From Chloroflexota bacterium (GTDB lineage Bacteria; Chloroflexota; Ktedonobacteria; Ktedonobacterales; JACDGC01): 43,474 nt of DNA. The stretch is from contig JAJYBV010000005.1 of NCBI GenBank assembly GCA_021778805.1, positions 11,789 to 55,262 on the forward strand, given 5' to 3'. The first letter of the stretch is position 1; each line of letters begins with the position of its first letter. The notes under the pieces are model-generated. The model was not told where the DNA came from. It was given only the letters and a program-made list of their open reading frames with translations, and did not search any database. Shown one piece after another: positions 8,240 through 16,635 of the stretch. A program made the translations under genes and the position numbers.

Positions 8240-9610
8240 ATGAAGAAATTTCAATTTTTACGATCCTTGATGTGGAAATTTATCTTGTCATTTATGCTGG
8301 TCAGTATTGTTGGAATAGGGCTGGCGGCAATCATCGTGATGCAATCCACCAAGCAAAATTTTCAAAAAGTCGCTTATTTGCACTCTGAATCAGATTTTAT
8401 CAGCCAAATGGCCGGTTACTATCAATTGAACGGATCTTGGGATGGGGTAAATAATTATGCGCAATCCTTAGAACACACTGCAAGCCCCAGCAGTTTTTAT
8501 CCTTTTATTTTAGCTGATCAAAACTGTTCGACGATAATACCCGAAACAGAAAATAAAGCATTGGCGCAACTTTCAGCTTCAAAATGCGCAACAGCGGCAA
8601 AAGTTACAGTTAACGGAAAAACAGTTGGGTATGTACTGGCAAATGGCACGCCGCCTCCGCTTAGCCCGGCTGATCAGCAATTTTTAACCGCGGCAGAAAA
8701 TGGTTTGTTGGTTGGAGCGCTTGTGGCGTTTATCATTGCTTTAGTGTTGGGGATAATTTTAGCCAGATCGCTGACCAAACCAGTCAGAGAACTTACCACG
8801 GCTATACACGCTATGGCAAAAGGTGATTTGCAGCAGCAAGTGCAGGTTCGTTCAAAAGATGAGATAGGGCAATTATCCGCGGCGTTTAATATTATGAGTC
8901 AGGATCTTGCGGAGGCGAACCTGCAGCGCAAACAAATGACCGCAGATATTGCGCATGATTTGCGCACGCCTGTTACGGTCATTGGAGGCTATTTGGAAGC
9001 GCTTCGCGATGGGGTATTAGCTTCGTCTACGGAACGATTCGCGGTATTATATGAAGAATCACTGCATTTACAGCGTTTAATCGAGGATTTGCGCACACTT
9101 TCACTGGCAGACGCTAATGAACTGAGCCTGCACCCGCAACGGATTGCGCCAAAAAATTTGCTCAGCAAAATTGCCGAACCCTACCGGTTAAAAACGGAAC
9201 AAGCGCACATTCACTTAAACATCGATGCGCCGGAAAATCTTGGATCTATTAATGTTGACATTGAAAGAATGACCCAGCTAATCGGCAATTTAGTAAGCAA
9301 TGCCCTGCGTTACACATCGCCCGGCGGCGAAATAAAACTTTCTGCGCGCAGAGTTTCCGGCGCAACTGTACTGCAGGTTTGCGATACAGGCAGTGGCATA
9401 GATCCGGAAGCGCTTCCACACATATTTGACAGATTTTACCGGGCAGATCCAGCTCGGGCATCCGCAGGCGGCGAATCTGGTTTAGGTTTGGCAATCGCAA
9501 AGGCAATAACGCTGGCGCATAATGGAAGTATTACTGCCGCAAGCCAGCTTGGCAAAGGTACTGAATTCAGAATTACATTACCAGACGCACAACTTGCGAC
9601 AGCCAAATAA
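8240..9610 (+). CDS. Membrane sensor histidine kinase (BaeS/ResE-like)
   Basis: The order of domains is: first membrane helix (about residues 13-34), extracytoplasmic sensing region of about 120 residues with two Cys (C96 and C116), second helix (about 155-175), HAMP linker (about 176-228), HisKA with H239 in IAHDLRTP, and an HATPase domain. The HATPase carries an N box (NLVSNALRY), G1 box (DTGSGID), F box (FDRFYRADPAR) and G2 box (GLGLAIAKAI). It phosphorylates the response regulator encoded immediately upstream. The extracytoplasmic region is not one I recognise, so the signal is unknown. The 456-residue length is usual. Confidence 0.94.
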   Translation: MKKFQFLRSLMWKFILSFMLVSIVGIGLAAIIVMQSTKQNFQKVAYLHSESDFISQMAGYYQLNGSWDGVNNYAQSLEHTASPSSFYPFILADQNCSTIIPETENKALAQLSASKCATAAKVTVNGKTVGYVLANGTPPPLSPADQQFLTAAENGLLVGALVAFIIALVLGIILARSLTKPVRELTTAIHAMAKGDLQQQVQVRSKDEIGQLSAAFNIMSQDLAEANLQRKQMTADIAHDLRTPVTVIGGYLEALRDGVLASSTERFAVLYEESLHLQRLIEDLRTLSLADANELSLHPQRIAPKNLLSKIAEPYRLKTEQAHIHLNIDAPENLGSINVDIERMTQLIGNLVSNALRYTSPGGEIKLSARRVSGATVLQVCDTGSGIDPEALPHIFDRFYRADPARASAGGESGLGLAIAKAITLAHNGSITAASQLGKGTEFRITLPDAQLATAK

Positions 9611-9626
9611 GCAAAAATATTGCAGT

Positions 9627-11165
9627 TTAGTGGACTCTTTGCGGAACCAGTCTGCCTGACTTATCATCGTCATTGGCAGATACTGTTTCATGGTATTCCG
9701 CATCGGTATTAACATTCCAAGGATCAAACACTTTGCTATTCGCCAAAATATTTCTGGCGGCCAGCAACGCAGTCATCATGGAATGATCCTGATTATTATA
9801 GTGGTGCATACCATTGCGGCCAACCAATTGCAAATTTGTTAAATGCTGTTCCACATATGTACGAATAACTGCAAGACGCTGCTTATACACATCATCATAC
9901 ACCGGGTAAGCTTTCTGCTGCCTCACCACGAAGCCGCCAAGCAGTTGTTCCGGCCGGCACATTTTCAATTTAACCAGTTCTTTGCCGGCCAAATCTATCA
10001 GCTTATTATCCGGAGATGACCACAGACCATCATTTTCAAAGCAGAAATACTCCAAGCCCAAACACGTTTTCGTGGGGTCCGGTGTCATGAAGGGACTCCA
10101 ATTTTTAAAGTTTTGAATCCTGCCGGCAATCACATCTGGGTCATGCAAATAAATCCAGTTATCAGGAAAGACATCCTTTTTATCGATAATGACGGCAACA
10201 GTAAGAAAATCGCGATATTGCAAATCTTCCGCTGCGGCAATCACATTCGCAGGAAGCGGGGGATCGCACTTTTGAATCAGTTCACGAATCGGCAGAGTTG
10301 AAATATAATTCGCGCTGCTTACAACTTGTTGAGCGCCGGAGCTGTCGCGAACAACCACGCCGGTTACCGAAGTTTCGTTATGAAGGATTTTGATAACTTC
10401 ACGTCCCATAGCAATTCGGTGGCCGCGCTGTAAAAGCATATCGCGAACACGCTCCCACATTTGGCCTGGACCAAGGCGAGGATAGCGAAATTCATCAATT
10501 AATGTTTTAATGATTTCTCCGTTTTTCTTTTGTTTTGGAGCAGGAAAAAGCGCATTTTTAATAGCTTCTGTTAAATTTAAGCCTTTTATGCGCTGCGCAG
10601 CCCAATCTGCAGAAAGTTCATTGGATGGCATACCCCAAACTTTTTCGGTATAGGTTTTAAAGAAAATGGAGAAAAGCCGCGTACCAAATTGGTTACTGAC
10701 CCAATCTTGAAAAGTTTTAGGATCTTTCACGGGATGAATTCGCGCCATCATATAGCTGGCAAGGCAGCGCGCTGTTTCAATTGGGCCAAGACCAAACAGC
10801 GCATTAGCGGCTTTCAGCGGATAATCAAAATATTTGCCTCGATAAAATATACGAGATAACCGCGGGCGCAACAACATTTCGTTGCCTAAAACTTCAGTCC
10901 ACAGCGCTTCAATTTCATCATTTTTAGAGAAAAACCGATGTCCGCCAATATCAAAACGATATCCGTGGTGTTCAACCGTGCGTGAAATACCGCCAACATA
11001 CACAGGATCTTTTTCCAGCAAAAGTACCGGAACAGAGTTACGGACACCCAATTCATACGCTGCGGTTAAACCAGCAGGTCCTGCGCCAAGAATAACTGTT
11101 TTTTTATCCCCTTTAACACGAGGAACTTTAGCAAGAGTTTCAACAAAATCTTGGGAATTATGCAT
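9627..11165 (-). CDS. FAD-dependent oxidoreductase, UDP-galactopyranose mutase/amine-oxidase-like
   Basis: The 512-residue protein has an N-terminal Rossmann FAD-binding motif, VILGAGPAGLTAAYEL (GAGPAG at 27-32). It is followed by LEKDPVYVGGISRT and the GYRFDIGGHRFFSK segment seen in the COG1232/UDP-galactopyranose-mutase-like flavoprotein group. Members sit in glycan gene clusters and are often annotated as protoporphyrinogen-oxidase-like without evidence. Its ATG overlaps the stop region of the upstream membrane protein by 8 bases, indicating translational coupling. The likely role is in sugar-nucleotide or lipid-linked glycan modification, inferred from context. It lies tail to tail with the histidine kinase gene, with only 16 bases between stops. 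Confidence 0.75.
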   Translation of the reverse strand: MHNSQDFVETLAKVPRVKGDKKTVILGAGPAGLTAAYELGVRNSVPVLLLEKDPVYVGGISRTVEHHGYRFDIGGHRFFSKNDEIEALWTEVLGNEMLLRPRLSRIFYRGKYFDYPLKAANALFGLGPIETARCLASYMMARIHPVKDPKTFQDWVSNQFGTRLFSIFFKTYTEKVWGMPSNELSADWAAQRIKGLNLTEAIKNALFPAPKQKKNGEIIKTLIDEFRYPRLGPGQMWERVRDMLLQRGHRIAMGREVIKILHNETSVTGVVVRDSSGAQQVVSSANYISTLPIRELIQKCDPPLPANVIAAAEDLQYRDFLTVAVIIDKKDVFPDNWIYLHDPDVIAGRIQNFKNWSPFMTPDPTKTCLGLEYFCFENDGLWSSPDNKLIDLAGKELVKLKMCRPEQLLGGFVVRQQKAYPVYDDVYKQRLAVIRTYVEQHLTNLQLVGRNGMHHYNNQDHSMMTALLAARNILANSKVFDPWNVNTDAEYHETVSANDDDKSGRLVPQRVH

Positions 11166-12561
11166 TATTTTCTCCTAATTTACGTTTAGTTTTCTGGAAC
11201 TGTTGAGGTTTCGCTAAGAAATATATTTTTGTTGTATTGACAATGCTATATATAACTACACCATACACTGCCCATTCAAAAGGAACACGAAGTCTGTCAT
11301 AACTATTAAACGAACCAACTGCCGATAAAATTACCATACCTAACGCAGATATTGCAAGTATAAGCATTAGCGCTTCATTATGGCGAAAAGATCGTTTTCT
11401 TAAGAATGACACTAAAAATAACAAAATGGAGAAAGGAAGCAGGATATAAGTCAATAGTTCACCATCATTAGTAATATAAAACAAAATTCGATATATCCCA
11501 CGATTCGCTATTCCCAACAAGAATGGCTTGGTTGTAAACGTTAAGATAATGTCTTTAAGATTATACCTTAAATATAACAGCAGGTGATGAAATATAATAT
11601 TATTGGCATAAGCGCCAGCCAAAGCGTTTGCAGGATCACGAAACTGCGGATATTCATTTACAAAAATGACCGGCTGATAATGTCCGCTGGCAACATATTG
11701 TGCAGCAGCCTGTTTTATTGCGGCATATTTGGGATCCGTTGTAAGCAATTCCATATGATATTTTAAAATTTTCCCTAAGTTATTAATATTCGAAACATTG
11801 GTAAACCCAAAATAATGAATCGGTGAAACATAGTTGATTACCATTTGCAGATAGATACAACCAAAAGGAAACAGCAGCATAAGAAGCGCAGTAAGCCAAA
11901 CATGAGGCAGTTTTGCGCAAAAATAGTGGTATACCAATATTCCTGCTGCTAAAACAACAGGCAAATAGATAAACGCAGGACGAAGTATCATTGCAAATCC
12001 CAATAATACAATAGCAAGCAGCAAATATGTTTTTTTACGGAGAGCAAGATAACGTTCCAGCGTATAGAAGATGGTTATAGCGCAGAAAATTGACAGTTCT
12101 TCTGTTAATATTGTGCGCTCATATTGAATAAACTCCAAATTAATTGATAGCAACGCGACCGTAATAGCAGGATAATATCTGTTTCGGGTTAGGTTATATA
12201 ATAACCCATATATTTCAATAAAACCAATAATTGCCAAAACAATCTGCACGATAACAACTGCACGATAATGCATGCCACCAATATCAAATGGCAGCAAAAA
12301 CAATGGATACCCCAACGTGCGCTGATAATTTCCAAAAGATGTTCCAGATAATATAGTATTTGTATAATGTACATATGTAGGAGAATCCGCATAGATAAGC
12401 GTTAGCGGATGTTGCGACAAAAGCAGCGCCTGCCCGAATATGACGCCAAATATGGATACCGTCCAACTTATTATTTTCGGTTTATCCTTCAACCAAAATT
12501 GCGTTTGCAGTCGATGTAACATACCATACAGCCAATTATCGAATATGTCGCCGAGGCGCAT
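11158..12561 (-). CDS. Multi-pass membrane protein, probable GT-C type glycosyltransferase
   Basis: The protein has about ten hydrophobic helices. Early in the sequence is a loop with YADSPTY, followed by an R..GYPLF segment. An acidic residue in the first loop and this downstream sequence are typical of GT-C (PMT/ArnT/GT39-like) enzymes that use polyprenyl-phosphate sugars. The reading frame extends to a GTG at 12639, but this would overlap the PKD gene by about 100 bases. The ATG at 12561 (MRLGDIF) reduces the overlap to 26 bases and begins just before the first helix. No strong ribosome binding site marks either start. The coupling to the flavoprotein and to secreted proteins suggests surface-polymer or protein glycosylation. 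Family assignment is tentative. Confidence 0.55.
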   Translation of the reverse strand: MRLGDIFDNWLYGMLHRLQTQFWLKDKPKIISWTVSIFGVIFGQALLLSQHPLTLIYADSPTYVHYTNTILSGTSFGNYQRTLGYPLFLLPFDIGGMHYRAVVIVQIVLAIIGFIEIYGLLYNLTRNRYYPAITVALLSINLEFIQYERTILTEELSIFCAITIFYTLERYLALRKKTYLLLAIVLLGFAMILRPAFIYLPVVLAAGILVYHYFCAKLPHVWLTALLMLLFPFGCIYLQMVINYVSPIHYFGFTNVSNINNLGKILKYHMELLTTDPKYAAIKQAAAQYVASGHYQPVIFVNEYPQFRDPANALAGAYANNIIFHHLLLYLRYNLKDIILTFTTKPFLLGIANRGIYRILFYITNDGELLTYILLPFSILLFLVSFLRKRSFRHNEALMLILAISALGMVILSAVGSFNSYDRLRVPFEWAVYGVVIYSIVNTTKIYFLAKPQQFQKTKRKLGENNA

Positions 12562-13723
12562 ATTTTCGCGCCAATAATATTTTCTGGCGTCGATAATACC
12601 ACCAACCAGCAGAGGCAGCCAACAGCGCCGCCGCAACACTTATATATAGTGTAGCGCTGCCCTGCAAAAATCCACCCGGCTGGCTGACGGTAATAGTAAC
12701 TTTAGCGTAGGCGGGAACACCGCTTGTATCTACAATTTCCAGTATGGCAGTATATACTCCGGGATTGCTATATTGGTGTGTTAAAACCGGAATGGTCGTT
12801 ATTTGTTTCGTTCCATCACCAAAATTCCAAATGTAGGTGGCTATTTGATCATTCGGAACTATTGTCGGCGAAACCGGCTGAGAAGCTGAGGCGTCAAAAG
12901 TAACGCTGTCGCCGGGGCTTATTGATTGTGAACTCACCGAAACTTTCGCAATCGGCAAACCCGCGACCACAAAAATCGGCACTGTAGTAACAGCGCGTGC
13001 GCCGCGGCTGTCTTGAACAATCAGCGCGACAAATCCTTTGCCGCCAAATGTAAACTGATGGGTTACAGTTTCACCCTGCGCCGTCGTTGTATCGCCGAAA
13101 TTCCAAGTATAGGTTAAAGCATTGCCACTTTTCGCATAGGATCCGGCAGCAGTATAGGTTACGGATCCGCCAACAGTAACATATTCCGCATTAGATTTAG
13201 CAATTGCAACGGGAATATTTGAATATAATGCCGGAATAATCGTAATTTCTGCGCTATCAAAACTAGGATCAGAGTTGATAGGGTTGGAAGGATCGATTAG
13301 CTCTAAATGCACCGCATAACTGCCTGCTTTAGTATATGTGTGCGAGGATTGGAAACCTCCGGCAGAGGATCCATCACCAAACGTCCATACCCATTTGTAG
13401 ACTGATATATCAATAGGTGTTGGTAAATTTGAAAGGTCTTCCGTAAAATGTATCGGAGCGCCAACCTGAAAATAGTTAACAAAAATACCCAGTGGTGTTG
13501 CGGCGGTTTCCGATGGTGTTTGCGGATATGATAGCGCTTGCTGCCCATTTGCTGTCATTGTGGCAGATGGGCCAATGCCGCACGCAAAAGCTGCCGCAGG
13601 GCCGATGGATATGCTGCGCAATCCGCCAAGGTGTATGGTAGTACGCCAAAAGCCAAATTCTGTTCCTACTAATGCAATAAGCGCAATGCATACAGCTGCC
13701 ATCAGTTTAGTAAATGCGCGCAT
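12536..13723 (-). CDS. Surface protein with PKD-type domains and C-terminal membrane anchor
   Basis: An N-terminal signal or anchor helix (about residues 5-20) is followed by three PKD domains, each with the WxFGD signature: VWTFGDGSS at 112-120, TWNFGDTTT at 206-214 and IWNFGDGTK at 298-306. Each continues with a H-x-Y/F strand (HTY, HQF, HQY). A hydrophobic helix at about 357-376 and a basic tail (YYRRQK to the end) anchor the C-terminus. PKD domains mediate extracellular protein or polysaccharide contacts; no catalytic domain is present. The ATG at 13723 has GAGAGTG upstream. Its 3' end overlaps the start of the glycosyltransferase-like gene, so the two are probably co-expressed. Confidence 0.88.
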   Translation of the reverse strand: MRAFTKLMAAVCIALIALVGTEFGFWRTTIHLGGLRSISIGPAAAFACGIGPSATMTANGQQALSYPQTPSETAATPLGIFVNYFQVGAPIHFTEDLSNLPTPIDISVYKWVWTFGDGSSAGGFQSSHTYTKAGSYAVHLELIDPSNPINSDPSFDSAEITIIPALYSNIPVAIAKSNAEYVTVGGSVTYTAAGSYAKSGNALTYTWNFGDTTTAQGETVTHQFTFGGKGFVALIVQDSRGARAVTTVPIFVVAGLPIAKVSVSSQSISPGDSVTFDASASQPVSPTIVPNDQIATYIWNFGDGTKQITTIPVLTHQYSNPGVYTAILEIVDTSGVPAYAKVTITVSQPGGFLQGSATLYISVAAALLAASAGWWYYRRQKILLARKYAPRRHIR

Positions 13724-13806
13724 AAATCACTCTCACTCGTTATCATCATGATAATTATATTATGCGCTGTTACGCTGTTTTAGAAAATAGTACAGGACTA
13801 TGGTGT

Positions 13807-13886
13807 TTTTTGGGGACACCCCAATCCCCGCGTAAGGGGCTTCCGCCCCTTACGTATCTCTGCCGCTTGTGTACCTCGCGGTGTGC
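13807..13886 (-). repeat. Interspersed repeat, copy 3 (inverted, truncated)
   Basis: TTTTGGGGACACCCCAATCC followed by CGCGTAAGGGGCTTCCGCCCCTTACGTATC is the reverse complement of module A. A short relic of module B (GTGTACCTCGCGGTGTGCAG) follows, with its CCGCGAGG core inverted relative to the other copies. It sits between the YVTN and PKD protein genes. Confidence 0.8.
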
Positions 13887-13911
13887 AGACAATAAATTTT
13901 TTCATTAACGG

Positions 13912-14982
13912 TTAAGAACCGTAAATAATAACATCATTGGGATAAGACGCCGCTGGCAGCGCAACTACCGCTACAATTTTCCAATCTGCTAATTGCAGAA
14001 TTGAAAGCGTATTGTTTTCGGAATCGGCGGCTATTAGCCATTTACCATCTGGGCTGGCTGCAACCGCATTACTATAGGCCCCAACCGGGATTTGCCGCAC
14101 TATATGCATTGTATCACGATTTATGATGACTGCTTCGCCGCTGCCGGATACCGCAACCGCTAAATATTCGGTGTGCGGCACTATCGTTTCCAAAAGCGGC
14201 CGCGCGCCAACATAAACCGACGCCACCACCGTATTTGTTTGGGTGTCGATTTTTAGGACTCTGCCATAGGTGGTATCTGTAACATACAAGTAGCGTTGAT
14301 CGGGATCCTCCACCATGCCATATGGCTCCGTTCCGGAAGTAACGGGGATTTTGCCGATTACTGCACGCGCAGATGTGCTGATAATATCGATGGAGCCGCC
14401 GGCAGGGCACGCAGCGTATAAATAGGCTCCATTTGGCGAAATAGATAATTGATGCGGGCCACCAGGAACCGGAATAGTTGCGATTGTTTTTAAAGTCGCA
14501 AGATTGATTACAGATACTGCAGATTCGCTGAAATCCGCTGAGTAAGCGGTTTTGCCATCGGGGCTGAACACAACATGTGTTGGCGAAACCCCTACCGGAA
14601 CATCGGCAAGATATGTTTGCTGCGCCATATTAAAAATCCATATATCACTGCCATTGGAATTTGTTACCCACAATGTATCTGTTCCAGGTTGAATAGCCAT
14701 ACCGTGCGGCGCGCCATGAAATTGATATGAAACACCACCCAAAAAAGTAACCTGCCCAGATAAGGTATTCGCCACAGCTACTGTATACCCATGCAACTCC
14801 GAAGGAAGCGGCGCAGAAGAGGAAACGGTTGGTGAAACTGCTGCGCTGAGCGTTTTTAGTGCTTTTGGAAGATTATTTTGAGCCGTAAAGTGATAGCCGG
14901 CAAATATTATTGCGACCAGCGCAGCAAGGGTAAGCATGATGCGCCAAAATTGCGCATGGTGGCGAATAAACAGAGGCATCAT
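13912..14982 (-). CDS. YVTN-family beta-propeller protein, membrane-anchored
   Basis: An N-terminal membrane helix (about residues 14-30) is followed by a low-complexity Ser/Pro linker and about 300 residues of repeated beta-propeller blades. The blades contain HGMAIQPGTDTLWVTN, THVVFSPDGKTAYSAD, HQLSISPNGAYLYAA and NAVAASPDGKWLIAAD, i.e. the SPDG-x-x-x-Y/L-V pattern of YVTN/SMP-30-like propellers. Such proteins are surface or periplasm-facing scaffolds and sometimes bind sugars or metals. No catalytic residues are evident. It is the first gene of the leftward surface cluster, separated from the PKD gene by a copy of the interspersed repeat. Confidence 0.85.
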   Translation of the reverse strand: MMPLFIRHHAQFWRIMLTLAALVAIIFAGYHFTAQNNLPKALKTLSAAVSPTVSSSAPLPSELHGYTVAVANTLSGQVTFLGGVSYQFHGAPHGMAIQPGTDTLWVTNSNGSDIWIFNMAQQTYLADVPVGVSPTHVVFSPDGKTAYSADFSESAVSVINLATLKTIATIPVPGGPHQLSISPNGAYLYAACPAGGSIDIISTSARAVIGKIPVTSGTEPYGMVEDPDQRYLYVTDTTYGRVLKIDTQTNTVVASVYVGARPLLETIVPHTEYLAVAVSGSGEAVIINRDTMHIVRQIPVGAYSNAVAASPDGKWLIAADSENNTLSILQLADWKIVAVVALPAASYPNDVIIYGS

Positions 14983-15240
14983 GAAACTGCCTTTCCGGTC
15001 CTTTGCTTTTTATTTTATTATACGCCGTCAAAAGTTGTATGCGCCGGTAATCTGCATTGCATAGGAAACTTAGTTCATTTCAAGAAAGCTACAAAGTTCA
15101 AGGATTTTGCGTTGAACCTAATAGCAAACTTAGTTTAAAAGTTTACAAAACTTGCCTTAATTCAAACAAATGATAACCCAATTGCCATAATAGCATGCCA
15201 ATTTTTTGCAGGATTTGCTCACGCTTTCCATACGGGATAC
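14983..15240. other. Intergenic region upstream of the YVTN gene
   Basis: No gene is visible. An AAACTTAGTT word occurs twice, near 15067 and 15126, in otherwise unremarkable AT-rich DNA. A -10-like TATAAT lies on the minus strand near 15013-15020 and may serve the YVTN gene. Confidence 0.35.
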
Positions 15241-15292
15241 TCAGGAGGTAAAGCCAGGAATGGCTATTCTAACGACAGCGCAGCTGCAAGAG

Positions 15293-15400
15293 CCAGGGAT
15301 ACGTAAGGGGCGGCGCCTGCCCCTTACGCGGGGTTTGGGGTGTCCCCAAAATATCTTTTTATAAACAATATTCTCAAGGAAATATTGGTAGCAAGGTGGC
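15293..15400 (+). repeat. Interspersed repeat, copy 4 (module A plus start of B)
   Basis: CAGGGATACGTAAGGGGCGG starts a complete module A that ends in GGTGTCCCCAAAATATC. It is followed by the spacer and the AAGGAAATATTGGTAGC segment that precedes module B in full copies, after which similarity stops. Together with copy 5 it forms a larger inverted repeat. Confidence 0.85.
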
Positions 15401-15409
15401 CACATATCG

Positions 15410-15590
15410 TTTATTTTAGAGCATACGTCGCGCGGTACACCTGAGGCCATGCAATCCGGTAGGGGCGACCCTTGCGGTCGCCCTTGCCACTCGGCAATCA
15501 ATATTTCCCATCAGAAAATAAAATAAAAGAGATTTTGGGGACACCCCAATCCCCGCGTAAGGGGCTACCGCCCCTTACGTATCCCTGATT
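15410..15590 (-). repeat. Interspersed repeat, copy 5 (inverted, full length)
   Basis: Read on the minus strand, it runs from CAGGGATACGTAAGGGGCGG through module A, the GGAAATATTG segment and the AAGGGCGACC/GGTCGCCC near-palindrome to GTATGCTCTAAAATA. It matches copy 2 (3551-3726) along its whole length. Copies 4 and 5 face each other, so 15293-15590 has long terminal inverted repeats. Confidence 0.85.
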
Positions 15591-15609
15591 ACGAAATATA
15601 TCTTGTCCC

Positions 15610-15990
15610 TATTTAAAAGTGAAAGTTCATCAAAAAGCCCTTAAAGCCGCTGTGGCTTTAGTCCATGCGGATGCAAGAGCTTGCGTTGGCTTGAGCCAGA
15701 GGTTGTTATCTGGCTGAATCTGTGTTATCCTTAGGATGAAGTTTGGCGAAAAGAGGCGCAAGCCGAAGCCATATCCTCCTACCGGACGATACGACTTCAT
15801 GATGCATTCTCCTTGCTGTACCGTAGGGCATACGGAAACAGACCAGTCTTGCACTGGCGTAACGCTTGGGGATAGAGGGGCCGCTGGCAGTAGGGCGTGA
15901 GTCTTGATGGTAAGCCCGCTGGCTGAACCAAGAATCTGCTTTGGCTTTAGCCTATGCAGAGTGTCAAAGATTTGGCTGGCTGACCAAAAG
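15610..15990 (+). mobile_element. Decayed element resembling the 3' end of an IS200/IS605-type transposon
   Basis: This segment has no intact gene but much internal structure. GGCTTTAGTCCATGCGGATG (15653-15672) and GGCTTTAGCCTATGCAGAGTG (from about 15944) are near-direct repeats of the kind found at right ends of IS200/IS605 elements. Between them are several GC-rich stems (ACCAGTCTTGCACTGG, GCCGCTGGC) and a short plus-strand frame ending at the TGA near 15889-15891. The pattern recalls the TnpB 3' end with its overlapping omega-RNA, but the TnpB body is missing. A 134-codon minus-strand frame through the region has no family resemblance. The identification relies on remembered patterns and is tentative. 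Confidence 0.35.
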
Positions 15991-16596
15991 TTAAAGCCAG
16001 CCTTTCTGCTCGGCAAGTATAGCAGCCCCAACACGAGTATGCGATCCTAGTTTCTGCATAGAGGTAGACAAATAATTACGCACTGTTCCTTCGGTTAACG
16101 CTAAAGACGCCGCAATTTCTGCATTGCAAAATCCTTGCTGAACTAAGCGAAGCACATCCCGTTCACGCTCAGTTAAGGGATTATCACCTTCACTGAGAGC
16201 GCTAACAACTAAATTGGGATCGATAACGCGCTCACCGGCAATAACTCGACGAATTGCCGTAGCAAGTTGCGCAGCCGGGGCATCTTTTACCATGAACCCG
16301 GATGCGCCATTTTCCAATGCGCGGCGTAAGTAACCGGGCCGGCCGAATGTGGTTAGAATTAGAATTTTACACGAAGGCAGCGCCGCACGAAGCAGGGGAA
16401 TGATATCAATACCTGTCATAACAGGCATTTCTATATCCAACAACGCAATATCCGGTAAATTTTTCACGGCTAAAGGAACAACCTCATCACCTCGCATAGC
16501 CTCAGCGACAATATCAATATCTTGCTCTCGACGCAAAAGCGCCACAAGCGCGCCGCGCACCATCGATTGATCTTCAGCTATCAATACTCGAATCAT
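15991..16596 (-). CDS. NarL/LuxR-family response regulator
   Basis: The 201-residue protein has a receiver domain with E8-D9, phosphoacceptor D54 (LLDIEMPVMTG) and the usual Lys in VKDAPA. It is followed by a LuxR-type helix-turn-helix (about residues 137-197) with LTERERDVLRLVQQGFCNAEIA and TEGTVRNYLS. It is encoded 39 bases after the kinase gene and ends a four-gene operon (ABC ATPase, ABC permease, kinase, regulator). By analogy with DesK/DesR and LiaSR-like systems, it probably controls the ABC exporter of the same operon in response to membrane or drug stress; this is an inference from gene order. Confidence 0.93.
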   Translation of the reverse strand: MIRVLIAEDQSMVRGALVALLRREQDIDIVAEAMRGDEVVPLAVKNLPDIALLDIEMPVMTGIDIIPLLRAALPSCKILILTTFGRPGYLRRALENGASGFMVKDAPAAQLATAIRRVIAGERVIDPNLVVSALSEGDNPLTERERDVLRLVQQGFCNAEIAASLALTEGTVRNYLSTSMQKLGSHTRVGAAILAEQKGWL

Positions 16597-16635
16597 TTCA
16601 GTTTATCCTTCCCTTTTGTTCAATAAAAATGCGCG

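Noticed and set aside
15241..15501. 86-codon minus-strand frame
   Set aside because: It is the translation of repeat copies 4 and 5, without family resemblance.
15630..16034. 134-codon minus-strand frame overlapping the response regulator end
   Set aside because: It resembles no protein family and covers the decayed mobile-element segment, where length alone is not evidence of coding.
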